A DNA stretch of 64,000 nt from Notospermus geniculatus (Eukaryota; Nemertea; Pilidiophora; Heteronemertea; Lineidae). The notes below the pieces were generated by a model, which did no database searches, was not told the DNA's origin, and worked only from the letters and a program-made list of their open reading frames with translations. Within the stretch, counting starts at the first letter, position 1, and every line of letters starts with the position of its first letter. Location of the stretch: assembly GCA_002633025.1 (NCBI GenBank), contig NMRB01000099.1, positions 419,145 through 483,144 of the forward strand, given 5' to 3'. Of this stretch, positions 33,013-46,000 are shown in pieces. A program made the position numbers and the translations under genes.

Positions 33013-34640
33013 GGCTGAGCTTCGCAAATTCAAATTCAAATTCAAATATTGTTTATTGACACCGTTAAATTTTACAAAATTTAATTGGTGGAAATTACAA
33101 TAAACCTGTGCTAATACAATAAAGTACATTACCAACTATTGCAGGCACGACGTCCCGCTAGAGCGCAGCGTGATAAATGATCACGTGCAGCGTTACGCCA
33201 ATCACAATGCCGCACGACGTCATCATGTCGGCGCCCACGAGAGCAACGCGACGTCGAAATGACGCAGCGGGCATGGCGGGGACATGGCAATCAGGGCTGT
33301 GGTATCCCATTTTCAACACCCCTGTGTTAACCGTAAAACTTTTTCATAATTCAATTTAAAGTGAAGAATCTTGTAGCGTATGATGCTACCTTGTATCCTG
33401 AGGGCAGGCAAACTGCACCGCTGTCTCGCGTTTCCAGCTGGCGGGGAGCCAAAGTTGCCGATTTTGGCAAAATGTACATGTGAGAGAGGCAAATGCATTG
33501 GAAACTCTCGCAGTAGTAAAGTAAATATAAAAATTTCATCCAAATCAACCGTTTTTGGTCTCAAAATGCGCGTTAGATGGGTCTAGACAAGTGTAGAGGC
33601 AGGCAAATGATGTAACTGTACAATGCTGCCTATTAAAGCCGTGTTTGTAGCCCGGCCTGTGTAGTGCGTGTGGGCGTCTTGAGGCGTGGGCTTGACGTGA
33701 CGTCGGGCGTGCGCAATGGATGAATGCCCGTGATAGTTGGTAATGAGTGCTGATAGTTGGTAGAGAAAAAGGAGAGGAGGAAGCAGACAGGGATCTGTCT
33801 GAGGAATGTACCCTGCCTGCTAGCGTGAAAGAAAATGTGAAATATAAACAGGCAGAGAATGGACATCGGATCTGAAAACCATATCAGTCCCCCTACTACT
33901 GACCAGCAACTCCTCTCTTAAGCTGCATTTAGCTGACACGCGGAATGCGGTATAGGGCCGCGGAATCCCCGGCGGAAGCGATTTGTTGTATGCGAAATGC
34001 ATTGAACTTTCCGCTTACCGCGTTCCGCAATCCGCATACCGCGTGCAGCTAAATCCAGCTTTAAGCTGCATTTAGCTGACACGCGGAATGCGGATTGCGG
34101 AACGCGGAAGCGGAAAATGCAATGCATTTTCGCATACAACATATCTTTCCGCCAGGGTTTCCGCGTCCCTATACCGCATTCCGCGTGTCAGCTAAACGCA
34201 GCCTTAATCTTAAAAGCGGTGTTAACAAATTTGGCCACCTCTCTTATCAGGACTCCTTCAGAGGATAGTAAAAATATAACTTTCTCTACCTCAGGTAGAT
34301 CTGATATTCTCTGACATAGATCCAATTTATTAAACATACTTTCTCTTTCCTTAGTCAGTTCAGGACACTTTAACATGAAGTGGATTTCATCCCCGATACA
34401 CTCTCTGTTTTCAGATTTACAAAAACGTTCACATCTATTTACAATGGGTTTTTGATGTCTGCCTTTTTCAATTTCCAGGCAGTGGTTGCTTACTCTTAGT
34501 CTTGAAAGGGCTTGTCTATCATGAAAATTTCTAACATCATTGAGGTACTGCTCAAATACAAAGTTTCCTTTGATTCTTTTATACAGTGAGAGTTTTCCCT
34601 CATTGTCATTTCCTGAACACAAGTCGCATGCTGCCGGCAT
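33013..34640 (-). mobile_element. 5'-truncated LINE with (TTTGAA)n tail, interrupted by a MITE
   Basis: The minus-strand ORF 34640-34188 reads the C-terminal end of a non-LTR retrotransposon ORF2, including LRVSNHCLEIEKGRHQ and a CCHC-like spacing (Cys ... CIGDEIHFMLKCPEL) typical of that region. At 33013-33050 the minus strand ends in an AATTTGAATTTG repeat after AATAAACAATATTTGAA, a usual LINE 3' tail. The two pieces probably belong to one insertion. The MITE at 33919-34206 cuts the ORF at its last codons. Confidence 0.7.
33919..34206. mobile_element. Double foldback, GCTGCATTTAGCTGACACGC arms, TTAA borders
   Basis: Two head-to-head copies of the arm GCTGCATTTAGCTGACACGC and its complement lie back to back, with TTAA at the outer borders and TTTAA in the middle. 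The inner sequence is rich in GGAATGCGG/CCGCATTCC. TTAA targets suggest a Kolobok- or piggyBac-type origin, but the borders are one base out of register, so this is uncertain. Confidence 0.6.
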
Positions 34641-34892
34641 ACTGTGCGGATCGAGATCAATGTAGCCTAGAAGTCAAACATCATCCAATGCATATCAGTA
34701 CCGGTATATCATATCGGGGCATCCATAATAGGACATTTGCCCCTTTGCCGCGAATCCCTTTTTGGGTACGGTACCGGGGTACAGTACTACGGAGATGACC
34801 CCTTTCACTGGGTTGTCTAATTTTCAGCTTCGGAGATGGCCCCCGCCAATCAATACTTGATCTTGCGCATCAACTAGTATATTTCCGCGGCG

Positions 34893-35297
34893 CTATGAGT
34901 GGCGTCGTGGAATGTGTCGCGCGAGACTAGGTTCACTGTTTGTGTAGATTACTACGCATTTAAAACTAATGCACCCTGAATTTTGTTTAGGAAATATTTG
35001 TTCGTATTAAAATCAAAGGGATATTAGTATCCAATAACAAAATTTCAAATACACACAGCTTTCATGTGAACTAATTTCCTGCAAATAGCCATTTAACTTG
35101 GAACTATGTTTTGGCTGGTGAATGTTTACATAGTTTACAAAGTATGTGCACCGCCTATGCTCGCAACAAGTCATGCAGTGGTTTTTGTGTTGAGAAACAT
35201 GGGAGGGAAAGGATGCGGCTGACCGGGCAGGTAAATGTCACATAAACTCTCAATTAACTCGTATTTTGTTTCAAACATGTGTTCGATGGCTTTGTGA
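34893..35297 (+). repeat. Direct repeat, upstream copy (includes spare LRR-gene exon 1)
   Basis: About 405 bp that recur at 36588-37007 with few changes. It contains the likely promoter, the start codon and first exon (35213-35230, MRLTGQ) and donor (CAG|GTAAAT) of the LRR gene. The copies are 1.7 kb apart and enclose the TIR pseudo-exon. Confidence 0.85.
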
Positions 35298-35749
35298 GCG
35301 CAGGGTCATCTGTGTACATTTGAATAGGCTAACGTACATTTGCACATGGAACACTAATTGGGCTGAAAATAGCTATGTTATCCTCAGAAATGGAATTCAA
35401 GGCATCAAATTGACAGATTCATGTACCCCACTACCATAAAAAAAGTGGAAGCTCCTGCCTATTACGTAAAGCCAAAATTCAGGCAGTGAGAGACATCTGG
35501 TGGCAACACATGAAGTGTATCCCTCAGTCACTTCATCGTTCGCAGTTAAACCTTTATGTTTGATTCCTTTATGGTATAACCTCATCCAGAGTATGGAGCA
35601 GATACGAAGGGACGTTGCCCCACCGCGCCGGAGACCGTTATGATGTGTTTGTTGGTAATAATGAGTATGCCGGCCTCTCAAACTTGCTTTGATATTTGAG
35701 GTGATCCTCCAACCGTTGAGCAGTAAACAGATGATTGTTTCTTTCTTAG

Positions 35750-36153
35750 ATGTTGACGGCGAGTACATTGAGGCCATGAGAAGTTCGACGAAGATTATCC
35801 TACTGTTGACCGAAGATTTCCTGCGAGAGCCACTTTGTGGACATATCCATGATTACATCATCAACGACAAACGCAACGATGACATCATCTTCATCCAACG
35901 CGGCCATATTGCCAGTGAATTATGGGAAACCGACGCAGCGATTAAGAATATCGATGTCCTGCACACAACGGTCAAGAATGCCAAGAGAAACTGGCTCCGT
36001 CTCGGGAGGTATTTGTGTTGGAGAAAAGATTTTGAGATACAGTCGCCCCTCATTGACACCATTCCCACCACCAATTCCAAACGCGCCCACCAAATTGACT
36101 CGTTTTGGAAACAGCTTCAATTGTACTTGCCATCGAAAGAGGGCGCTGTATAG
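35750..36153 (+). pseudogene. Orphan last exon of the IL-1R-like gene (third TIR copy)
   Basis: It is preceded by the same TTTCTTAG acceptor and encodes VDGEYIEAMRSSTK ... LPSKEGAV, nearly the same as receptor exon 8. A 2-bp insertion (CTGTATAGAG for CTGTAGAG) creates a stop at 36151, removing the last 18 residues (EMRFVTDDPSPPPDIS end). Box 3 (SFWKQLQ) is still encoded. Homology starts only at about 35580, in intron 7; no Ig, TM or first TIR exon is nearby. It is most likely a dead fragment from the receptor duplication. Confidence 0.85.
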
Positions 36154-36587
36154 AGATGAGATTCCAAACTGTACAACAGTGCCCATTTTCTCCACTACGT
36201 TACACAAATAGACACTGTCATCGATCAGTCACCGCCATGTTTGACCGCATCAACTAACGTATACCCAGTAGAAAAATAACGTTCTACTGGGTATACGTTA
36301 GTATACCGGGGCATTACTCGGGGGTGTGTTATTGGACCTCTGTAACACGCACGCCCACCACCCCTGCAATGCATGCCTCAAGTCCCTGTGGTGCAAAGGG
36401 ATAGTGCATAAATATAAGAGATATACAAAAATATAATCTATATGAAATCTATTTACACGATTGGACATGTTTATCATGACTACCACACAGGGGCACCAAT
36501 TGCTTACTAATATTTTTTCTCGGTTCTACTACATGTATTGATGAAATTCGCATGCGGACCGATACAAAGCTAACTGTGTACTGCAAC

Positions 36588-37007
36588 CTATGAGTGGCGT
36601 CGTGGAATGTGTCGCGCGAGACTAGGTTCACTGTTTGTGTAGATTACTACGCATTTAAAACTAATGCACCCTGAATTTTGTTTAGGAAATATTTGTTCGT
36701 ATTAAAATCAAAGGGATATTAGTATCCAATAACAACATTTCAAATACACACAGCTTTCATGTGAACTAATTTCCTGCAAATAGCCATTTAACTTGGAACT
36801 ATGTTTTGGCTGGTGAGTGTTTACATAGTTTACAAAGTATGTGCACCGCCTATGCTCGCAACAAGTCATCATGGTCATGCAAGTCATGCAGTGGTTTTTG
36901 TGTTGAGAAACATGGGGAAAGGATGCGGCTGACCGGGCAGGTAAATGTCACATAAACTCTCAATTAACTCGTATTTTGTTTCAAACATGTGTTCGATGGC
37001 TTTGTGA
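36588..37007 (+). promoter_or_regulatory. Direct repeat, downstream copy: probable promoter and 5' end of LRR gene
   Basis: This is the copy joined to the gene body. It carries the first coding exon (36923-36940). A promoter role is inferred from position; I see no clear TATA box. Confidence 0.45.
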
Positions 37008-40000
37008 TGAGATATACAATCTTGTTTTCTCTAGTTACTCCGATCTAGGGCTCGTGGCCCGCTCCAGTCGGTGGAGTATTTGGACTTGTCAAACTCGGAG
37101 ATTGGTGAGTTCTTTGACTTTACTTTCATGACTTTAGGCCAACCAAGCTGTCATGTCTGATGACGATCGGTGTCATCTGTCATGTGTGTCATGGTGGTGC
37201 ATCTGGTACATGTGATGCAGTAGACCACATTTCTGCTGTCACAATCAGCGGGACCCCTCAGGCGGAGTAGATGGGACCTTCCCGTGCCGTGAACTAGTGA
37301 TGTGGGACTGGGAGGGCAAGGAGATGCAAAGTTGACATTTCCGGCCTCTCTTTGGTCCTTTCCCTGACATCTCCTGTGTGGGGACCTTGGTCCTTACCAG
37401 CACATCACGAAGGTTTTTGGGTCTCCGGAATGCAATAAGGGGTGGCTCAGGGCAGCATTCCTTCGATCATTGATGGGTTCAAATGAAGAATAGGAAGGAA
37501 ACGGCGTGTGATTGCAGTAATGTCTGGCAGTCCAGGGTGATAGGTGAGGACTAAAAGGGGATCTTGCGGGTTTTGGGGGACTGCTGGTTGTCTCGGAGCT
37601 CACTTCTGTCTGGGGATCACCATCATCAGCTCTGTCTCTACTCCCATCCTGGGTATTGGTACATGTATTTGTTGCAGCTTTGATAGAGTGGAACCTTCTA
37701 AAGACTTTGCAATTTGTTTCATGAAAATCTGTTGAGTGGTTGCTGCTGAGATATTTGAGATTAGGCCATTCTTTTTATATTACTTGTTTGGCGGATTTCT
37801 TTGCTGTAAACCTAACATAGGAGATCGGAATAAAAATAAAATTAAAATCCAAATGACAATATTTCCAATTTTATTTTTTTTCAAAAAAGCCCAAAACTAA
37901 CATCGGCGGATCCGCCAAACAAGTAATAAAAAACGAATGGCCTTATCAATTCGATGATTTGAAAATTTCCAATTTTTCGCAAACTTTTGATATCAGTATA
38001 CAGAGCTCACCTAAAAACGTAGAAGTATGAAGTTTTGGAACTTATAGCATAAACTGGTTAAGCATGTTTTTCAAAATATCAACATTTTAATATTTTGAAA
38101 AACATGCAATATTTCTGCCCAAATAACGCAAAAAGTCCCATGTGAACCCATATTCTGAGGTTAGCTTTGCTAATCGCATCAAAATTTCCTGAAAAACAGG
38201 AAAATCTCAAATTATCAAAATTTTGATAATCTCAAATAGGCCTATCTCAGCAAGCACTCAACATATTTTGATGAAACAAAGCCCCAAATCCTTAGAAAGT
38301 TCCACTCTATCAAAACTGCAACAAAACTCACAAAAAAATTCATAATAAATAAAAAAATTGACTTTTTGGTGTTTTCCTGGTGAGATATTACATACATAAT
38401 TTTGATATTTCCAAATTTCCAAATATCCAAAATTGGCCCAGTAAAGTTGGCCTAGTAGTATCGGTATTGGAAATATTCAAGGTATCAGGTGGAGATAAAC
38501 TTTTGTCAAAGACGGCATGTTTACAAATACGTATATTTTTCAGTTACAATTGAAAAATTGAATCTGTGTCCTAAACTTCAAAATCTGATACTGCGAGGGA
38601 ATGCGATCAGTGAGGTGGAGAATCTTGACTGCTGTTCACAGCTATGGAAATTGGACCTGAGCAACAACAAGGTATGGATGGATGAGATTTGATTTATTAC
38701 TGTTCAATGAATGGTACTGGTAGTCAGAAACAAGTGTTCCTCTTGGATTTCGAAGAACACATCTTGAAGAACTGATATTTTTTATGTGTGAAATGAATTG
38801 TTTCAGGTGAAAAGTTTGGATGGCTTGTCACGATTTGTGGCAATAGGAACTCTCGTTTTGTCGAACAATGACCTGACATGGCAGGAACTTGCCAAAATAA
38901 GACACCTTCACATCCTCGACCTGAGTCTGGATGGAAACCCGCAACTGGAGAAAGATCCTTATTGTAAGTACGGGTACAGAGCAGCAGAACAGCAAAAAGT
39001 GCCTTGCATAGGGAGACCAGTTGGATCAATTTAGACTTCCATAACCTACAACCAGAGTTAAGGGGGCGGTAGTGGAAACATACAGCGCCGTTTTAGTGCG
39101 GCGGTCGAAGGTTGAACCGTCTTATTTACGAATAACCATGCATTGTTAATAAAATAAGGCGTCAAGGACAAGCTGATCATGGTTCGTTGCCAAAACCTAC
39201 ACTCTTTCAAAAATATTGTCCAGCACAATGCTTTTGTACACCCGGTGCGTCCGTGCGCATAGGCCTATTTTAATGACAATGAGGAGGTTACTTTAGTAGC
39301 CCGCGTATTTCGAAAAGCGTAGGCGTGTTTAGGCCAAAATATGAAAATTTTGGGAAGACTTTTCTCGTCCATCAGGCATCGCACTTCAGTGGTTTCTTTT
39401 CATTTCGCAGCAGTATATTTGTGCGCAGGGCGCGACGTTGATATTTTTTCACTATTCAACAGGATTCGGGAGGTATTCAAAAAGTTCATTTTTGACCAAT
39501 TTTTGGCACAAATTACATAATTATCATTAATAAGAATTAGAATTTGCAAATTATCTCAACGTCGGCACCTGCACATATGTATTCCCCAACATTTGGTGAT
39601 AAAACGCCAGGTCCCAGTCGCGTTGTTGCCGAGAAATCTATGACGAAAAAGTCAAATGGGGGGTCTCACTGTTTGCTTAATTAGCTGATTAATGAAAGAT
39701 GAAAGCACATCGTTTACAATTCAGATGTGTAGAACAAGAGAAGCAATTTCATAGAAATACATGAAATCGATGCTACCTTTTTGCTTGAAGAAAATATGAA
39801 TTGCTTTCAGTCGCCATTTGCAGTGCGCTTCCTTATGGCTACCGCCCCCTTAAACAGACCAACCAAACTTGATACTATGATAGAATATTGAGACCAAGAG
39901 CAAACACAGCATTATTGGCCCTATAGACAACATTGGGCACAGTGATGGTCAGCAGGAGGAAACTGGAGTACCCGGTCAGAGTCACCCTTGCTATCACATG

Positions 40001-43000
40001 AAGGATGCGTACAACTGGGGCTCGAATCCAGAACCTCAGCAGTAACAGGCACTGATGTTTCCGATGCCACAATGACAGCCCAGACTTTCGTACCGGATAA
40101 TGTGTACCGGTATTAACATGGCATAACCATGAATTGGTTGTTGAGTCCCAATCCCAGGGGGCTTTCATCCATAATGTATTTTGATTTAGGCCTGAGAGTA
40201 TTGGTGAAAGTGTGAAAGTCTAAGAATTAATGGTGTATGTGGCACCATGCTTTAACTAAAGCTGAATTCATGACATTTCACTGAATATATTCATTTAAAG
40301 AAGCATCAAAATTGCAGACAATTCAACTGTCGCACCAGTCTGGAAAAAATTTGTAAATATCAGTCTGTGTTCATGTCTGTGTTGAAAGACAAGTTTCTGG
40401 TGACTTCACTTGATTTCAATTTAAAGAATAACATCTGAAGTAGAGTATTCAATTCAACAATACAGATCTATGGGCCTAAGAATGAATTTTTAATGGATCA
40501 TTTGAAAATAAATGTTGCGTGCACCCCAAATAAGATAGACAATCTACATGTATGCAAGCATTGAATATGATTGTTGAAATCTGACAATCACCTTTATATA
40601 GTGATAAGAAGAGGTAACAGCATGATTCAGACTGACTGTTGGGTTGCTAACTTTGCAGTTTAAAATTCATGGAAAACCAAGCAAAAATTGACATATTCTC
40701 ATTTTGCACAGAGCATTTCTTGACCACTCATCTTCACGAACTTGGTTTGGGGTGTTGTATCATTCTGTTTAGTGCTGGCTGCAGTTGGCAGAATGTCCTG
40801 TTCTGGTTACTGAGAAAAGACTTCTTTCGTTTTTGTCATGGTGGGCTGTTGGAATGCTAGTTTGTCTTAGTTTTATCATCGGATGTGCTTCTTGCTTTTA
40901 AACAATTTTTTTTTCAAAGAATGGTTGAGATTTTGATTAAATAATTCAAGATTTGTGGACCAAAGAAATCCTATTAAACAAACTAATAAATCCTTGGTTC
41001 AAATCTCTCTCAACAATTATTCCAAGACTTACTTTCTGAGAAACATAATCCAAATCTGGAAAAATCTGCTTACGTCTTGGATAAGGATCAACATAATGTT
41101 TGTTTCTGGCCTGCTGTGTAAAGGACACATTTGTTTAAGGAGGGAAAAGGAGATGCCGTGTAAAGCTAAGTGTGGCAAGACTTGGGAGTTCATGATGTAG
41201 TTTGAAAACAGAACCGATTTTCAAGTTCCAGAGATTATACACATTGTGCTTGTGGACAGCTGGGGTAACAGGAGTTGACCAAACCGTGAAACACAAATTT
41301 GACTCTTTCAATTTCTGGAAAAAACTTCCTGTATAATTCTTCACATGAGAAGAGTTGACATGAAAATCGGCAAAAACATTCATCTTAATAAAAATATTAT
41401 CCTTTAGTAGCCAGTATTGAATAAGATTGCTTGACAAACTGTGAACTCCAATTCAATGTTAATCCCCAGTAAAGTGAAATATTAATTTAATGTTATGTGT
41501 GTACTATTAGAACACACGGGATATTGGTTGAAAAGATCGTTCAATACCTTGAGAAAACAACTGCGGACTCAAACCATAACTAAATTATATTGATTCTGTG
41601 CGTGTTGGGCTGGCCTTCTGAATAAGTCCACTACAGAAGTCTTTCACGCCAAGATCAATGTTCATGGGCAAGCGGAAATGCTAAAATCAACACGGCATAT
41701 TGGGACCACTTTATTTTTGTGAACCTAATTGAGTGAATTTTCCTCAGGCAGTACACCACAAGACCATAATATAGTTTACCGGTAGTTGATATGGCTCGGA
41801 AATGCTCGTGAGGACTGCCAAGTCCATTACATGTACATTACATGTAGCATGGCATAGCCTTGCACTGATGATTGTCCAGTTGTTTAGATATTTGTGTTTG
41901 TGTATTGAGCACTACCATCTTCATGTATGTCGATACATGTACTTTTTCACTTTGGCAGTTGCTGGTAATTGGATAAAAATCCTTTGTATTTCTTGGCCAA
42001 ACATCACACTTGTCAAACTATATCAAAATTGGTTAGTGGAAACTATGAATTCATAAATCATAGATAACGAAATAATTCAGTTGAAGTTCGAATTGATATT
42101 TTTGTCACCGCCCTAATTATTACCTTGAGCTGTGAGTGGTACAGTATGAAGTGGTTACCACTTTGGCTGCAGAGTTACAAAATGACTTTTTCTTTGAATT
42201 GTGCATCATTTTGATTTGGCTGACTCACCTGAAGTCTCATAGGAGGTTGCATTTTGTGCCATGTTCTGTTGGTATATGACAAAAAACAGTGGACCTAAGG
42301 TTTCCGGTCTCTAGATGTCCGCAGAGGGAAGTTAGGTTACATGTATGTTTCAGTCATATGCTAACGAACCCTATTGGTGCAAGTCTTGTTGAAGTTTGTG
42401 GCGATTATCTTTCAGATCGCATCCACATCATCGACTGCCTCCCAAATGTTTGGATGCTGGATGGACGGATGGTATCTTGTAAGTATCAGTCCTTCACATT
42501 CCCATCTGCCAGAACAGACACCCAGCATTCGACAACGAATACCAAGTTTCTCAAACAAGTAATTGCAAAGCTGTCCACTTACACATGTAGAGAGATATAT
42601 TGAAGATTTTGTGTGATCATGCTTGATATTTGAATTACTAATGCCAGCCAATTTCTAAATCATTGAGCAGCGATCATGATAAACATATTTTCCAATCCAA
42701 TTTCCACATGATTTATTTCTTGTATGTGTGAGGATACTAACTTTGACGTCAAGTATTTTGTGGCCATATGGTTTTATCCAGATCATCAACATATCCTCCA
42801 AGTTACACTCGTTTAATCAGATTAACCTTCTAAATGCACATATTTGTGATGAAATGGGCATAGGCTGAAGTGGTCCTGTGATTTATTTCAGCTGCGGAGA
42901 GACTGCAAGTCCAGTACTTCTTCCAAGACACAGCCCTGACGGACCATCCTGTGGTAAGTATGACTGAGGGCGAAGTGGTCTTGTTGGTGAGGTGATGTTG

Positions 43001-46000
43001 GTAGTGGGATTCATTTCTATTAAATGTCGTTGCTGGGGCAAAAAGCAAGTCATCTTGACAGCAAGGCTGGCTGAAGTGAAACAAAGGGGTGGCCTTGAAC
43101 CATGTTTTCGCTCCAGGGCCCGTATGCATAAAGGTGGAATAGGCTTACTCCAGGTATAACTTCATGTTATAACGTTAGGTTATACCTGGAATAAGCTTAT
43201 TCCACCTTTATGCATACGGGCCCTGATGTACCCACTATCCGATGTTGCCTCCTGCATGTGCTTACAGGCATTTTGTCTCATTGGTTTTAGTGCGAGCTGT
43301 AAGGAGACCAACAATGGTGACTTGCCCATTGAAAGCCAGCTCGTGTGAGAAAGGTCTCACGTGGAGCAGCAACCCTAAAGGTTCTTCTTCAACTCTTCAC
43401 TTCCTTTCACATCCTCTGTTTCCAGAGACACAAACTCGGCAAGGAGCACTTTGTGCCAACAAACTTGCAAAACATCCACGTACACGGCGTCTACGGTGAT
43501 CGCACAACGCACATGTGGACGAGGTTTCCTCTGAATGGCCCACTGAACATAGGTATGTGTTACGATCCTGACCTACTCATTCTGTGTCAAAAGTATGGCA
43601 TCCATGCCTTTATTACCCCAACTTTTTCTCTGAAAAGTTTCCAGCCCCCCCCCCCCATCTTCTCAGGTGTGTATCTAGGATTTTTTGTAGGGGTTTGGGG
43701 GGGGGATCTCTTGGAACCCCTGTCCCTGAATCCACGCCTGTCTTTTGTTGTCAAACGCAATTTTACATCACTTTCCAACTCATATTTTTTCAGATGTTGA
43801 CTATAGACGATTGAGGTATGTTAGTTACACAGTACAGGAGGACCTGATGTTAGAAGATAAATACAGTGGGAGGTAGGTCACGAGACCGGTACATCACTAG
43901 CATGCTTTCTTGTTGTTTGAAGATGAAGTTGAATTAAAAGTCTTTGTTACAATAAAACTCTTTTTCAGGAATTTAAAGATCCTAAAACATAATCGCAACT
44001 TCCTCGAAGAACTTCTGGCAATTCGAGACCATGACAAAGAACGATCGAATATGTTACTTCTCTTACTAGTGGCATCACTTGAATTTGCCCTGCCTACACA
44101 ACTAGTCCAAAAGTCATTGGAAACTGCAAAATTGGCAAAAATGGGGTGAGTATGGGATGTCATTGCTCTGATAACACCTCAGTAAAGCTAGGATCGAGGT
44201 GTAGGACTCGACAGTCCCTGCAAGTAATCCGAACAACTATTTGTCAAGCCATTTTCCTAGATTCAACGTGAACGCTTCGTTTTGCCCTTAAACTTGTAAA
44301 GAGTAGATTATACCAAAAGGATGAGTTATTACCGTAAATGCAACGTGAACATGTTTATTTGTTGTTCCTCGTTTCAGGAGAGTGTTGACGATGGATTTGT
44401 TTCTTCTTCCTCGCGATATACGGTGCTCAATAGTCTCCATCCTGATCAGTGCTGTCAAACTAGACAAAGATGATGGACAGGTATGTTGAAGAATTCAATC
44501 GAGTAACGATTGTCCCTGTTGTCCCTCAGCCTTGGTTGTACTCGAACCAATTCTGCCATAGTATGATCCGTGTCACATTCATTTGTGGAAATTTTGGTCT
44601 GTTTTGATCTCCCTGCATGTTCATTCCTACGATTTCCCTCATTCCTCTGTCTTCCAGGATGGTGGTCTCTACAATAAGTTGTACCTGTGCCTTTATTACA
44701 CGGTGTCTGAACTGATCAAGCTCCAGCATGCCGACCGCATAGCAAAGAAATCTCCAAAACGGGACAGGCCACAGAATCCTCTGTAAGTAAAAAAACAGCT
44801 CCATTTTGCCTGCTCATTGTGCTACTGTATCAGTTAAAATGAAAACATTGACATTTTCTTCTTCATATCTTCCAGTTACAATGATTACAAAAGTCTATTG
44901 GCGTCCGAGGTTGTCCAGCTCCTGTGTATTGTACCTGCCTTCTTTGATTACATTGATAAAGATGTTGGTAAGTGTGTGCTTTTACAGGCAGTCAGAGCAG
45001 TGCAGTGCTGGAAACCTTATGCCTATCAGAGTGGTGCAGTGCTGGAAACCTTATGCCTCTCACCCCGATGTTGTGGGTTCAATTAGCTGCCATCCTTGGC
45101 GACCGTGGAGGGGAGTCTTTTTGTGATAGTTCTCCTGGGACTGCGGTTTCCTCCTACCGTTTTATATCCGATGCCAAGATTTGTTGATATTTCCCAACTT
45201 CACATAAAAAGCTATGAGGGAAACTGTACTTTCAGGTGTAATGAACCTGATATGCAATGCAACTGGTGATATTCAAACAATAGACAAGCTATCAACGCTG
45301 GTGGAACAGATTCCGAATTCACTGGTAGGTGTGACTCTTCTAACATGAACAGGGCCGTCTGGAAGGTTATGGTAGTTAAAGCTTCGTGACAGAGCACACT
45401 GTGGTGCAGTTGCAAGGCCATCGGACTCGTAACCGATAGGCCTTGTTGGTTCTAGGTGTTGACACGAGACAAGTTGACCAGCTGCCTGTTGACTTAACCA
45501 GTTCTAACAACTACATGTACCATTTTGTTGTCTTTCAGGACACTAAAAAAGTGTACGAACAGATAGCTGAACATCTTCTAAAAGCGATCCAACACCACGC
45601 TTCCAAACTCTTTACTAGGAAATATAAAAGTTTCAGAATGGACAAACTTTTAATGGTGAGCAAAGACTTGGTTTCTCTTTTGATGGGTTGGAAATGAGTC
45701 ACCAGATGAACGATTGTAACTTAACAATGCTGGTGCTGGATCAGCTACTGCATTTTGATCAAATTTTGGATTGGATTTTTTCAGGCGAAAGCTCTTCCAA
45801 AACGGCCACAGTCCACACCGCTACATTCTGCCGACTTCCTAGCGATGGGACAGTGTACTCCAGACCGCAGATCGCAGCGAGCGCAGAGCAGCAAAACGAC
45901 CAAGCAAGAATTGTCGAAATCGCCAGGTAAGACACAATCAGAACTTATAATCAGTTGGCTACAAGTTGTCGCAAAGGTTCTCACTGATTGTCTTCAGTGT

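Noticed and set aside
35750-36153. A third functional TIR gene
   Set aside because: Only the last exon is present, it is cut by a 2-bp frameshift, and no phase-compatible upstream exon is nearby.
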